DNA of 64,000 bases. Source: Prolixibacter bellariivorans ATCC BAA-1284 (GTDB taxonomy: Bacteria; Bacteroidota; Bacteroidia; Bacteroidales; Prolixibacteraceae). The notes under the pieces were generated by a model. The model made no database searches. It was not told the origin of the DNA and worked only from the letters and a program-made list of their open reading frames with translations. A program made the position numbers and the translations under genes. Below, in pieces: positions 16,041-26,077 of this stretch (position 1 is the stretch's first letter; each line of letters starts with the position of its first letter). The DNA is taken from the NCBI RefSeq assembly GCF_000621705.1, contig NZ_KK211332.1, positions 62,001 through 126,000 of the forward strand, in the 5' to 3' direction.

Positions 16041-17999
16041 CTATTTAGTCTCTTTACTCATCCATGAATCTGTCCGGAACGGAGCTACAGGCAGGCCTTC
16101 TTTGGTATACAGGTTCACTCCTTCCGGGTTATCAGCCCAGGCGTAACGCACAGCAACCGGATGTTCAATTTTGTTACTGTAAACAGCCACTTTGTTCTTG
16201 CCGATGATTTTGGCTTTCGCCCAAACAAAATGTTTGTCCTTTCCAGCAATCGAGAACTGTTTCAACTCTCCGCCTCCTTTCACGGTCAGTCCATCTCCAA
16301 CCTGATCGAAAGTAATGACGATACGATTTCCCTCTACCTTCATCGATTGATACAAAGGGCTCAAATACTTAGCGTTCTTTTTTCCATAAGCCACTTTCTG
16401 AGCTAGCCACACCAGTCGATTCCCCACATCTTTCTTATCCAACGGATGAATATCATTCCATTCTCCCAGGTCGATGGTAACAGCCAACCCTGTATTAGGT
16501 AAACTAAGCGCTTTCATCTGCGATTCCCGCAACAATGCCCAGTTGCTTTCCGATGGTTTCGCTTGTGATTTCATGAAGTTGGGTAGCTGTACAACCAAAA
16601 ACGGGAAATTTCCTTCGTTCCAGTAATGACGCCAACTCGCAATCATATCTTTTAGCAGATACCGATACTCTACCGGACGATCAGCATTGGATTCCCCCTG
16701 GTACCATACAGCCCCCTTAATGCGATAATTTTCCAGGGGAGCAATCATGGCGTTGTATAACCCCGTGGGTTTCCATCGAATAAACGTCGGACCAGCCAAC
16801 GGCTTCATCGTGGTTCCCAGCCGGTATTTCCAAGGGCCTTTCAGATCGATTGTCGTTTTACCATCAGATATCTGGTAAGGCTTATCCGGTACAAAACCTC
16901 CACGACCGGCATTGCTGATAACGCGCACAACAATGGAATTTTTGCCGGCCTTTAAAACATGAGCCGGTATTTCATATCGGCGCGGTGGATATTGATAGCT
17001 GGTCGTTCCAACAAACGTCCCGTTTACGAACACCGAATCGGCGTCCACTATACGCCCCATTAAAAGTTTAGCCGGCTTACCAGCCATTGCAGCGGGAACA
17101 TCAATTACTTTTCGGAACCAAACTACGCCGTTTACTTTACCGAGCGGCGTGTCCGCCCAAAAACCCGGTAAGTCCATCGTAGCCCAGCTGGATGTATTCA
17201 GGTCTGGATTACGCCACGTTTTCGAAGGATTTTGGTATCCCAAATCTTTTGCCTGTAATTCGCTGTACCAATTATGAGAGCGTGCCTGGTCGGCTTTTTG
17301 AATACTATCTCTAAGACTTTGACTCTGGAAACGAAGCGCTTCATGGTAATATTTCGGAAACTTCTTTAACGTTTTTAAATCAATCCAGGCTTCCACCGGC
17401 GAACCACCAAGCGCTGAATTGATGATACCTACCGGAACTTGTAAAGAATCGTAAAGCGCTTTGGCAAAAAAGTAGGACACCGCTGAAAAATCAAGGATAT
17501 TAGATGGACTTGGCGATATCCACCTACCCGATTTTAACTTGCTTTGCGGAGCCTGAAAATTGTACGTTTTCGGAACAGCAAAATAACGGATGGACTTGTT
17601 CCCTGCATTTTTAATTTCTTCCGGATATAACGGGCTCACTCTCTCCATTGTAATTTCCATATTGGATTGTCCGGAACAAAGCCAAACATCGCCAACCAGA
17701 ATATTTTTGATGGTAATCGTGTTCTCACCTGTAATCGTCATATCGTACGGTCCTCCAGCTTTGAGCGGGGGCAAAACGATATTCCATTTACCGGAAGCAT
17801 CTGCTTCGGTTTGATAAGTTTTCCCGATAAACTGAACTGCTATCTTTTCATTGGCACCAGCCCAGCCCCAGATTTTTACATCGGACTGTCGCTGCAAAAC
17901 CATCCCGTCGCTAATGAGCTTTGGTAATTTTACTTCTGCTTTTCCCGAAAGGGCAATAGAAAGGAATATGAATAAAAGGATGAATTTACTTCGTTTCAT
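16041..17999 (-). CDS. Sialate O-acetylesterase-type SGNH esterase
   Basis: 652 residues with signal peptide. SGNH blocks: LCSGQSNMEITM with nucleophile Ser, GSPVEAWID, AVWYQGESNADRP, and the Asp-x-x-His of WNDIHPLDKKDVGNRL. A jelly-roll (GH2 N-like) domain is inserted around residues 255-385. The family is named for sialate O-acetylesterases, but members inside xylan loci act as acetylxylan esterases, which fits the GH115/GH43 neighbours. The gene is read after susD, across an 18209-17999 gap with a strong hairpin. Confidence 0.9.
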   Translation of the reverse strand: MKRSKFILLFIFLSIALSGKAEVKLPKLISDGMVLQRQSDVKIWGWAGANEKIAVQFIGKTYQTEADASGKWNIVLPPLKAGGPYDMTITGENTITIKNILVGDVWLCSGQSNMEITMERVSPLYPEEIKNAGNKSIRYFAVPKTYNFQAPQSKLKSGRWISPSPSNILDFSAVSYFFAKALYDSLQVPVGIINSALGGSPVEAWIDLKTLKKFPKYYHEALRFQSQSLRDSIQKADQARSHNWYSELQAKDLGYQNPSKTWRNPDLNTSSWATMDLPGFWADTPLGKVNGVVWFRKVIDVPAAMAGKPAKLLMGRIVDADSVFVNGTFVGTTSYQYPPRRYEIPAHVLKAGKNSIVVRVISNAGRGGFVPDKPYQISDGKTTIDLKGPWKYRLGTTMKPLAGPTFIRWKPTGLYNAMIAPLENYRIKGAVWYQGESNADRPVEYRYLLKDMIASWRHYWNEGNFPFLVVQLPNFMKSQAKPSESNWALLRESQMKALSLPNTGLAVTIDLGEWNDIHPLDKKDVGNRLVWLAQKVAYGKKNAKYLSPLYQSMKVEGNRIVITFDQVGDGLTVKGGGELKQFSIAGKDKHFVWAKAKIIGKNKVAVYSNKIEHPVAVRYAWADNPEGVNLYTKEGLPVAPFRTDSWMSKETK

Positions 18000-18141
18000 G
18001 GATGCAATTTTAATTCACTTTACTAAAAACAAAAATGGATAAGCGAATTACCCATATCCAGAAATACCTTAAAACCGGTATTCAAAATGTTTTTCCTTAG
18101 GGGCACATACGGAGAGCCAGCTTATAGAGTTTCTTCTTAGT

Positions 18142-18173
18142 TAAGAGGGAGTTGATTTCCAACTCCCTCTTAA
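18142..18173 (-). terminator. Hairpin between susD and the esterase gene
   Basis: Near-perfect stem AAGAGGGAGTTG / CAACTCCCTCTT (one mismatched pair at the loop) in the gap after susD. There is no clear U-run after it on the minus strand, so it may be an mRNA-stabilising or partial-termination hairpin that sets susCD above the enzyme genes. Confidence 0.55.
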
Positions 18174-18208
18174 AATAACTAATCCAAAAATATAAATCTA
18201 TTACTCTT

Positions 18209-19927
18209 TTAGTAGCCTGGATTTTGGTAGGCTGTTTTCTCTGCCTCCGCATTCCCCATCAAATCGATCTGCCCTTGTGGAATAGGGCGCAAATTATAAT
18301 AATCCTTGATATCGCGGGTTATCATATCCACGCCATTAAGAGAATAAGTACCTGCGCGGTCAACCCATTTTCCTGTTCGCTTCAAATCAAACCAGCGCAT
18401 TTGCTCTCCGCAAAGTTCCCGGGAACGTTCATCCAGAATATAATCCATCGTTATGGTACCTGGTGTTGCGTCTATCATATCCTGCACATGTCCTGCGGTC
18501 GCCGCCCGCTTACGCAATATCAGGATATAGTCGTAAGCCTTACTGTTTTCTCCTAAATTAAACGCTGCTTCTGCTGCGACCAAATAAGTTTCTGACAATT
18601 TTGCCAACAGAAACGGTCGACCAGACGCATCGTTTGGATCCTGCCTGTTTGGATCGAAGAACTTCTTCAAAGCAGGGAAAATAGTCCTGTCCATTTGGCT
18701 TGGTGTCCAAATACGGTAATTTTTACTGGCCCGGTAGGCATCCGAAACTTCATGAGTAAGCATAACAAATGCCGTATCACCATAATTAATTGGCTGGTTA
18801 AGTAAACCATTAGGTGTTACGTCCGGATTATTATTGAGCCATACAGTTTGAAAACTGGCATCAAAACGAGAATCGGCGGCCTTATTGGAAAAAACATTTG
18901 CCAGCAAACCATAAGTAGCCCGAAAACGTACCCACGGACGTGAATACGCTGTCGTTCTTATCAGAAATCCGACGTCACCATCCCGGCCCAGGTTGAACTG
19001 CTGATAATTCGGGACATAATATGACAAAGAACGGTCGTCTTTATTAGCCGGACCTGATCCCCATCCGGCAGCTGTCTCATTAAACGCATATTCTTCGGTA
19101 TGCTCACAGGTAAACAGGATTTCACTATTTCTTTCATTTCCCGGAGCAATCACATCTGAATAGTTATCGAGCAGAGCCACCCCGTACGAATTAACGGAGT
19201 ATGGATCGGATGGGTTCAGCAACTTCTCAGCCTCATTCAATGCCAATTGGTTATCTCCATGAGTTAAGTAAACCTTTGCCAGGTAATGAATAGCTGTCGC
19301 CTTAAATGCACATCCGGGAAGTCTTGCACTTTCAGGCAAATTATCTTCGGCATATTTCAGATCTGCAATAATAGCAGCATATACCTCTTCCTGTGTATTC
19401 CGTTTTGAAAGCGTGCTGGGATTCGTATTAAACTTCAACTCCCCGGAACCCAAATCAAGCGGTACTCCACCAAACATCTGAACCATTTTAAAATAATAAT
19501 AGCCACGAAGGAAATGTGCTTCAGCAATCATTGCATCACTTAAACCGGCTTCCGTACCAAATTCAATAACACCATTGCAGGTATTAATGAAAGAGAAAGG
19601 ATAATTCCAAAAAACATTGATACCTCCGGTTGCCGGAGTTATTCCCGTTCCTCCATTGTCCGGCGTCATATCCAGTTCTTTCGAGCCACCACTTGCCGCT
19701 GAGGTAAATTCGTCTGTCCCCATTTCGGTACTACCCATGGTCGCCTCTGTTCCTGAGATATAGCGCAAACCATCGTAGGCCGCAGTAAGACCGTCTTTCA
19801 GTCCTGACTCCGTTTTAAACAAATCCGGCGTTAGGACAGAGCGAGGTTGTTCATCCAATATTTTTGTACATGAAGCCAACAGAAGCAGCGACATGACTGT
19901 AAGGATATTTAATATATTTCGTTTCAT
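18209..19927 (-). CDS. susD: SusD/RagB-family glycan-binding lipoprotein
   Basis: 572 residues. Lipobox LLLASC puts the lipidated Cys at residue 20. SusD TPR-type region (AEAHFLRGYYYFKMVQMFGGVPL) and the RagB C-terminal signature (ILDERSRELCGEQMRWFDLKRTGK) are plain. It caps the SusC pore and binds xylan-derived oligosaccharides at the cell surface. Twenty-one bases separate it from susC on the same strand. The symbol denotes the family; this is a xylan-type, not starch, locus by context. Confidence 0.95.
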   Translation of the reverse strand: MKRNILNILTVMSLLLLASCTKILDEQPRSVLTPDLFKTESGLKDGLTAAYDGLRYISGTEATMGSTEMGTDEFTSAASGGSKELDMTPDNGGTGITPATGGINVFWNYPFSFINTCNGVIEFGTEAGLSDAMIAEAHFLRGYYYFKMVQMFGGVPLDLGSGELKFNTNPSTLSKRNTQEEVYAAIIADLKYAEDNLPESARLPGCAFKATAIHYLAKVYLTHGDNQLALNEAEKLLNPSDPYSVNSYGVALLDNYSDVIAPGNERNSEILFTCEHTEEYAFNETAAGWGSGPANKDDRSLSYYVPNYQQFNLGRDGDVGFLIRTTAYSRPWVRFRATYGLLANVFSNKAADSRFDASFQTVWLNNNPDVTPNGLLNQPINYGDTAFVMLTHEVSDAYRASKNYRIWTPSQMDRTIFPALKKFFDPNRQDPNDASGRPFLLAKLSETYLVAAEAAFNLGENSKAYDYILILRKRAATAGHVQDMIDATPGTITMDYILDERSRELCGEQMRWFDLKRTGKWVDRAGTYSLNGVDMITRDIKDYYNLRPIPQGQIDLMGNAEAEKTAYQNPGY

Positions 19928-19948
19928 AATTTCTTATCATTTTAACGA

Positions 19949-22900
19949 TTAGAATTTCATACTCAGCCCAATTATAAAATTACGTGTTGGAGGTGTATTG
20001 GCTCCTATCGTCAACTGACGTGCCTGAATACCACTATTCTTAGTAAGAGTTTCATTTGCTCCCTGTCCACCACTACCTGTCGGTTCCGGATCTAATCCTC
20101 CGGCATCCATGTAGGGAGAAAACAGAACAAAAGGATTTTCACAAGTGAAATAGACTCGGGCATCTTTACATCCGATTTTCGAAAGAAGACTTTTGTCGAA
20201 AGTATACCCCAATGAAATCGTTCGGAATTTCCAGTATGAAGCATCGAAATATCCAAGCGTCGAACCAAAGTCATTTACATCGGCTGTATTCTGGTTTCCG
20301 GGTTCCGGATAAGTTCCGGATGTGTGTTCCGGTGTCCAATAATCTACTCTTATTGAATTGCGTCTCCCGTTGTTGGTACTTAAATAGCTCTGAGGCATGT
20401 AAATCGAACTAATCAACATCCCCCCTGACTTAAAGAAACTGACAATAGATAGGTCAAAATTCTTGTAGTAAAAACGGGTAGAGAAACCTCCGGCAAAATC
20501 AGGCTCAAAAGAACCTAGAATTGTCCTATCTTCATCAGCACTGATTTTACCATCATCATTTAGGTCAGCCACTTTTATTTGCCCGGCCGGACGCCCCAAA
20601 TAGGGTGCTTCATTTTCCTGAATAATACCTAACTTCTTATAATCGTAGATAACATTAATCGGATGGCCAACAAACAAGCCGTTTCCAATATCCTCACTCA
20701 CACCACTGTTAAGTGATAACAGTTTATTTCGGTTCGCATAAATATTGAAATCGACATCCCATCCAAAGCTACCTTTTTCTGCAGGCTTAATAATCTGGGC
20801 TGAAAGAGATAATTCAAATCCTTTATTCCGGGTTTCTCCAACATTTTGCCACATCGGATTGGACACACCGGCACTTTGCGGAAGGTTCACTTTAACCAAC
20901 ACATCTTTGGTCTTCTGATAGTAATAATCAAAATAGCCGGACAAACGATTGTTGAACAAACTGAAATCTAAACCGCCATTATAACTTTGCGTATATTCCC
21001 AACCAAGATTACTGTTTGGAAGGGTTGACACATAATAGCCGTACATGTTATTACTTCCAAAGTTGTATGGCACCTGTGCCAATTCTCCTTTCGTTGCATA
21101 AGGTGAGATGGCCTGGTTCGAAGTCTGTCCATAACCAAATCGCAGCTTTAACTGGTTGATCGATTTTACATCTTTTAAAAATGATTCTTTGTTTATATTC
21201 CAACCTGCTGAAAGAGCCGGATAATTATGCCACTGATGCCCCGGTGCCAGGACTGAAGCGCCGTCTGTGCGAAAAGTCAATGTCACCATATAACGATCAT
21301 CGTAAGCATATTGTGCTCTGGCCATATATGACAATAATCCTCGCTTGTGGTAATTCTGGTCGTCTGCAACAATGTTTTTTGCCCCGTTGGCAAGCCCCAG
21401 GTTATAATAAAAAAGATAATCGGCTGGCAAGTCATCAGCGCTCATCCGCGACTCTACATATTCCGATTCCTCGGCCGAATACATCGCCGTCACATTTAAA
21501 CGATGCTTTTCAGCAAAAACTTTGTCATAATACAACAAGTTCTCTATGGTCCAAACAGTATTTCGAACGTTCTGAACCGTCGCTGATGATACTGAACCGT
21601 TTTTGAATGGAGTATCCGAACCAAAATAATTACCATAATCGTCGTGAGAATAACTCAGTCCTAAATTAATCCTGTATCTCAACGAATTTGTAAATTTAAT
21701 TTCTCCGTAAAGCGAATTAAATGAAGCAAATCTCTTTCTCCTTTCCTGCCATAAGTCCGAATTTTTAATCAACAAAGGATTGTAATACGTGTCAATCCAA
21801 CCTTCTGTTGGAATCTGCCGAATACTCCCATCATCATTGTAAGCCGGCAACAGAGGAGACAACGTAATGATATTGTTCATCAACCCCTTCCCTTCGTCGG
21901 TAAAACCTTCTCCATCTGTTATCCCAAATGAATTCTGCGAACTTAAACCGATTTTAACAAACTGACCAATCTGCTGATCAATTGCTGTTCGCAGAGAATA
22001 ACGAGTATACTTTTGTCCGGGTAATACGGCAGTTTCGTCATAATAGCCGGCACCAAGAGAATAGGCTCCTTTGTTTGTTCCGGCAGACACACTAACATCC
22101 TGACTTGTCACCACTGCATTCTGATACATCAAATCCTGCCAGTCGGTATATGACTTTGATGCAATGGAAGCTTGTTCCAGTGCAGTGTAGTTATCTTTGT
22201 AATCGGGATTTAACGTCGCGTGTCGAAAAGCCTGAAACTCTTCACCGTTATATACAGGATATTTTTTAGCTACAGTTTTTACACCATAATAGCCATTGTA
22301 TGATACAGTCGGTTTTTCAGCCACTCGCCCTCTGTAAGTTGTTATCAGGATCACGCCGTTAGCACCGCGGGAACCATAAATGGCAGTTGAAGAAGCATCT
22401 TTCAGAATATCGATGCTTTTTATATCACTTGGAGAGATATCATTTAAAGACCCGGCAAATGGAATTCCATCGACAACAATCAACGGATCATTTGTAGCAT
22501 TGATGGAACGAACGCCCCGAATACGGATTTGCATGTCGGATCCGGGCCGTGTTGATGTCTGCGATATTTGTATACCTGGTAAACGTCCCTGAAGCGCTTT
22601 CGTTGCACTAACTGAAGGAACTTCCTTTATTACTTCTGCGTTGGCCGAGACTATCGAACCGCTGACATCCAGCTTCTTCATAGTACCATATCCAACGACG
22701 ACGACTTCGTTCAGTCCCACATTGGATTCCGTCATGGTAATATCAACTTGAGAACGACCATTGATAGCAACCTCCTGAGGTTCCATTCCCACAAATGAAA
22801 ATACAAGAGTTTGTGCACTTTCAGGTATCGATAGCGTATAATTTCCGTCAGGATCGGTTATCGTGCCCATTGTCGTGCCTTTTACCACGATGGAGACTCC

Positions 22901-23353
22901 GGGAATTGGTTTACCATCTTTATCTGTGACCTTTCCTTTAATCTCCTGATTCTTTTGTGTGACAGGCTTAGGCTTCTTTACATCGGCAGGCTTTTCTGCT
23001 TTCTTGATAATCACGGTCCTGTCATCTATTTCGTAGGTAAAACCATACGGAACCAATATTTTGTTGAGAATATCCTCTACTCGCTCACCGTTAACATTAA
23101 CGTTTTGCGTCGGAATATCCTTCAATAAATCAGACCGATATAGAAATCGAAACTCTGTCTGCTCTTCAATATTCTTAAGAATATCTTCAACAGTAGCATT
23201 CTCCAGTTTAACCTGAATACTTGTCTCTTGTGAATAAACACTTGCAGTTACACTGCCTAGTGTAAGGATGAGAAATACAAACGTAATTCCCACATTGAGC
23301 AAGACTCTTCTTAACCTGCAACGAATCGCAGGTATACTTCGGTTTTTTTTCAT
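19949..23353 (-). CDS. susC: SusC/RagA-family TonB-linked outer-membrane transporter with STN domain
   Basis: 1134 residues. Signal region to ~43, a secretin/TonB N-terminal (STN) domain (~46-100: VKLENATVEDILKNIEEQTE...), a CarboxypepD_reg-like domain (~113-200: IKGKVTDKDGKPIPGVSIVV), plug (~215-335: VVGYGTMKKLDVSG...LQGRLPGIQIS...IRIRGVRSI) and barrel with C-terminal LSMKF. The STN domain is the part that contacts a FecR anti-sigma factor, which agrees with the FecR/ECF genes directly upstream. It imports oligosaccharides across the outer membrane with SusD. Confidence 0.96.
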   Translation of the reverse strand: MKKNRSIPAIRCRLRRVLLNVGITFVFLILTLGSVTASVYSQETSIQVKLENATVEDILKNIEEQTEFRFLYRSDLLKDIPTQNVNVNGERVEDILNKILVPYGFTYEIDDRTVIIKKAEKPADVKKPKPVTQKNQEIKGKVTDKDGKPIPGVSIVVKGTTMGTITDPDGNYTLSIPESAQTLVFSFVGMEPQEVAINGRSQVDITMTESNVGLNEVVVVGYGTMKKLDVSGSIVSANAEVIKEVPSVSATKALQGRLPGIQISQTSTRPGSDMQIRIRGVRSINATNDPLIVVDGIPFAGSLNDISPSDIKSIDILKDASSTAIYGSRGANGVILITTYRGRVAEKPTVSYNGYYGVKTVAKKYPVYNGEEFQAFRHATLNPDYKDNYTALEQASIASKSYTDWQDLMYQNAVVTSQDVSVSAGTNKGAYSLGAGYYDETAVLPGQKYTRYSLRTAIDQQIGQFVKIGLSSQNSFGITDGEGFTDEGKGLMNNIITLSPLLPAYNDDGSIRQIPTEGWIDTYYNPLLIKNSDLWQERRKRFASFNSLYGEIKFTNSLRYRINLGLSYSHDDYGNYFGSDTPFKNGSVSSATVQNVRNTVWTIENLLYYDKVFAEKHRLNVTAMYSAEESEYVESRMSADDLPADYLFYYNLGLANGAKNIVADDQNYHKRGLLSYMARAQYAYDDRYMVTLTFRTDGASVLAPGHQWHNYPALSAGWNINKESFLKDVKSINQLKLRFGYGQTSNQAISPYATKGELAQVPYNFGSNNMYGYYVSTLPNSNLGWEYTQSYNGGLDFSLFNNRLSGYFDYYYQKTKDVLVKVNLPQSAGVSNPMWQNVGETRNKGFELSLSAQIIKPAEKGSFGWDVDFNIYANRNKLLSLNSGVSEDIGNGLFVGHPINVIYDYKKLGIIQENEAPYLGRPAGQIKVADLNDDGKISADEDRTILGSFEPDFAGGFSTRFYYKNFDLSIVSFFKSGGMLISSIYMPQSYLSTNNGRRNSIRVDYWTPEHTSGTYPEPGNQNTADVNDFGSTLGYFDASYWKFRTISLGYTFDKSLLSKIGCKDARVYFTCENPFVLFSPYMDAGGLDPEPTGSGGQGANETLTKNSGIQARQLTIGANTPPTRNFIIGLSMKF

Positions 23354-23406
23354 AGATTTGAATTTGTTTAGATAATTAATTTTTAATTACTCACCACTGG
23401 TGACCT

Positions 23407-23440
23407 GCGGGAAGTGTTTGCACCATTTCCCGCTTTTTTT
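23407..23440. terminator. Hairpin with T-run between fecR and susC
   Basis: GCGGGAAGTG... pairs with ...TTTCCCGC, followed on the plus strand by seven T. For minus-strand transcription from fecR into susC the T-run is on the wrong side, so it could attenuate rather than stop read-through. A small palindrome CACCACTGGTG lies beside it. Confidence 0.5.
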
Positions 23441-24605
23441 ATTCTATTGTTACCAGGTTGCCTTTAATGATAAATTTTACTTCGTCCGTTTTTTCAATCA
23501 TATTCAACATACCTGCAAAATCGGAGTACCGCTCCAGATTTCCTGTAAATTGAATGTCTTTTGCCCGTTGATTTGAAAAAATGACCTGAACATCGTACCA
23601 CCTTGATAAGGTGTGCATTATATCACCCAGTCGCTCATCTTTAAAAATAAATCGTCCGTTTTTCCATGCAACATAACGAGACGGATCGACTGCCCGTATA
23701 GAAATTTGCCTATCTAGCCGACTTATACTACTTTGCTCGTTAGGCACAAGCGAACGCTCCACTGACGGATTATCTTTCAATGCAACATTCACATGCCCTT
23801 CAACCAACGTAGTGTAAGTAAGCGAATCTTCCGGGTAAGATGAGATATTGAACTTGGTTCCCAAAACTGTTACTATTTGTGTGCCGGAAACAACCCTGAA
23901 AGGTTTGTGCTTATTTTTTGTCACTTCGAAATATGCCTCTCCGGTTAATTCAATCCGTCTTTCGTCCCCCAAAAATTTTACTGGATAGCGTAATGTACTT
24001 TCTGAATTCAGCCAGACTTTGGTACCATCGGCTAACACCAGATAGTATTCTCCTCCTCTTGGAACTTTTAACGTATTGAAGCATAATTTTTCATTGGATT
24101 TTGTGGCAGCAGTATACTCCAGTTTATTTCCTGTGTTTTTAAGAGAAGCTCCGTTTTCTTTTATCTGAAAAGTATCATTTTCTGCCAGGTTAAGAGTCTT
24201 CCCGTTATCCAGAATCAGCACTGCTTTTTTACTACCTGGACGGATAGCATTCTCATTTCCTACAATCGGAGCTTCCATTTGACTGGGTTGCTTATCGTGG
24301 AATAAAACGAAAGCTATAACCAATGAAGCAGCAACAGATGCTATCGCGATCAATCGACCGAACGTCCCTGATTTTCGGGGTGCGATCCGTTGTTCCACGC
24401 TTCTCCATGCAGTATCTGTTTCTTCTGGCAAGGTATTTTGCGTAAAATCTTGTTTATAATAACGATTTAGATTTTCATAGTAACGCTGATGCCCTTCAGC
24501 TTCCAGCAACCACTTTTCAAGCTCCTCTTTTTCTTTTGGGGTTGCCTGATTGTGAAGAGCTTTCCAAATAATCTTAATATCAATGAAGTCGCCGTTCTTA
24601 TCCAT
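23439..24605 (-). CDS. FecR-family anti-sigma factor
   Basis: 388 residues. Cytoplasmic N-terminal part (~1-80) that would hold the sigma factor, one membrane helix (LIAIASVAASLVIAFVLF, ~84-102), a FecR domain (LNTLKVPRGGEYYLVLADGTKVWLNSESTLRYP...ELTGEAYFEV) and a C-terminal domain (DERLGDIMHTLSRWYDVQVIF...) of the STN-binding type. It relays SusC occupancy to the ECF sigma factor encoded 56 bp upstream on the same strand. Confidence 0.95.
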   Translation of the reverse strand: MDKNGDFIDIKIIWKALHNQATPKEKEELEKWLLEAEGHQRYYENLNRYYKQDFTQNTLPEETDTAWRSVEQRIAPRKSGTFGRLIAIASVAASLVIAFVLFHDKQPSQMEAPIVGNENAIRPGSKKAVLILDNGKTLNLAENDTFQIKENGASLKNTGNKLEYTAATKSNEKLCFNTLKVPRGGEYYLVLADGTKVWLNSESTLRYPVKFLGDERRIELTGEAYFEVTKNKHKPFRVVSGTQIVTVLGTKFNISSYPEDSLTYTTLVEGHVNVALKDNPSVERSLVPNEQSSISRLDRQISIRAVDPSRYVAWKNGRFIFKDERLGDIMHTLSRWYDVQVIFSNQRAKDIQFTGNLERYSDFAGMLNMIEKTDEVKFIIKGNLVTIE

Positions 24606-24661
24606 TTTTCAGAAATCTTTACTCTTTTAGACACGGTTATCAGAAAAATGGGTGACAACAA

Positions 24662-25219
24662 TTACAGAAAAAAATTGATTGAAGTACTTTCACTTAGCTT
24701 TCTCTTCAGCTTTTTGCGGGCACGCAAAAGTTGTGTTTTAATCGTATTGGGAGAGATTCTTTTAATATTGGCAATTTCTTTTATATCCAAACCTTTAAGA
24801 TATTTCAATTTAAAAATGTCAAGCATCTCTTTGGGTAATGATTCGATGGCTTGCTGAATACAATCAACTATCTCATCATCTTGCAAAAACAACTGATCGT
24901 CACAACTAAGGCTGGCCTCCAAAAAAAGTAGATTGTGCTTATCTTTTACTTTTAAATCGCGTAAATGGTTCAAGCATCTGTTTCGTATCGATTGATAGAA
25001 ATAGGAACGGATAGAAGTTTGAACATTCAGATGACGCCCGCTCTCCCATAAATACGCAAAGAAATTCTGCACGATATCTTCGCTAATAGTTTTGTCAAAC
25101 ACAAATTTACCAGCAAATCGAACCAAGCCGGGATAGTAGTCACGGAACAGCGCCTCAAATACTTTGCTGTTACGTTTTCTTATTTCATTAAGCAGTATTT
25201 TATCTTCAATTTTCATCAA
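24662..25219 (-). CDS. ECF-type RNA polymerase sigma factor
   Basis: 185 residues. Region 2 (FRDYYPGLVRFAGKFVFDKTISEDIVQNFFAYLWE) and region 4 (LPKEMLDIFKLKYLKGLDIKEIANIKRISPNTIKTQLLRARKKLKRKL) are intact; spacing is that of the Bacteroidota RpoE-like group that controls SusC/D systems. It heads the minus-strand arm and is divergent from the Nudix-type regulator, with 172 bp between their starts. Confidence 0.95.
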   Translation of the reverse strand: MMKIEDKILLNEIRKRNSKVFEALFRDYYPGLVRFAGKFVFDKTISEDIVQNFFAYLWESGRHLNVQTSIRSYFYQSIRNRCLNHLRDLKVKDKHNLLFLEASLSCDDQLFLQDDEIVDCIQQAIESLPKEMLDIFKLKYLKGLDIKEIANIKRISPNTIKTQLLRARKKLKRKLSESTSINFFL

Positions 25220-25359
25220 TTTAGATGAGTAGTTAGGTTTAGTAATTTCCGCTCTATAAAAAAAATTTCCTATTCTATTATAACCACTTTTATTATCTCA
25301 ACTAAACTTATCACTTAAATTTAACTTTGACAAGTTAGTAAAAGCAATTATTATTTACG

Positions 25360-25377
25360 TACTTTGTACGCAAAGTA
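25360..25377. promoter_or_regulatory. Palindromic operator candidate upstream of the Nudix-type regulator
   Basis: TACTTTG-TACG-CAAAGTA is a perfect 7-bp inverted repeat with a 4-bp spacer, 15 bp before the regulator's ATG. A related half (ACTTTGACAAGTTAGT) lies about 35 bp upstream. The symmetry and position suit autoregulation by the adjacent NrtR/AraR-type dimer. I did not see another copy before the uxuB-like gene. Function is inferred. Confidence 0.55.
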
Positions 25378-25391
25378 TATATTTTTTTCTG

Positions 25392-26027
25392 ATGAACGAA
25401 ATCTTGCCTAACATTTCCATCGATAATGCCATTTTTGGCTTTGCTAACGGAGAACTTAAGATACTGTTAATCAAGAGGGACAAGCAACCCGAATTTGACC
25501 GATGGTCGCTTCCTGGTGGTTATGTTTACTGCAATGAAAACATGGATGATGCTTCCAGAAGGTTGCTGCAGGAATTAACCGGTATGTCCAACCTGTTTTT
25601 ATCGCGGGTAGACGTATTTGGAGATACAGACCGATATCCCGATCGTCGGGTCATTTCTGTTTTGTATTGTGCCTTGGTGAAACCGGAACAGTTTGAATTA
25701 CTTGCTGGTGCACACGCCAAAAAGGTCAAATGGTTTAAAGTAAAAGGAATTAAAAAACTACCGTTTGACCATAATGAGATGATCGATACAGCGCTGAGCT
25801 GGCTAAGAGACGAAATATGGAGAAAGCCAGTCCTTATCAATCTCCTCCCGGAGAAGTTTCCACTCAACCAAATGCACGATCTGTTTCAGACATTTCTTCA
25901 TGAAACGATCGACAACCGAAACTTCAGGAAGAAAGTGATTTCACAGGAACTGGTGGAGCGGCTGAATGAAAAAACCAAAGGGGGAAAACAACGGCCGGCA
26001 TACCTATACCGGTTGAAAAGGAAGTAA
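25392..26027 (+). CDS. NrtR/AraR-type transcriptional regulator (Nudix sensor + winged helix)
   Basis: 211 residues: N-terminal Nudix-fold domain (~1-140) and C-terminal winged-helix region (~150-211). The Nudix box reads GGYVYCNENMDDASRRLLQE then LTGM; the Gly, first Glu and Arg fit GX5EX7R but the catalytic REUXEE acids are mostly replaced (RLLQEL), so it should bind rather than hydrolyse its ligand. Bacteroides AraR is a precedent for Nudix proteins that sense sugar metabolites. It leads the plus-strand glucuronate/xylan operon, which suggests a uronate or xylan-derived effector. Confidence 0.88.
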   Translation: MNEILPNISIDNAIFGFANGELKILLIKRDKQPEFDRWSLPGGYVYCNENMDDASRRLLQELTGMSNLFLSRVDVFGDTDRYPDRRVISVLYCALVKPEQFELLAGAHAKKVKWFKVKGIKKLPFDHNEMIDTALSWLRDEIWRKPVLINLLPEKFPLNQMHDLFQTFLHETIDNRNFRKKVISQELVERLNEKTKGGKQRPAYLYRLKRK

Positions 26028-26077
26028 AAATCAATTACATCTGCATTACATAAATCGACACAAAATATAATAGTACA

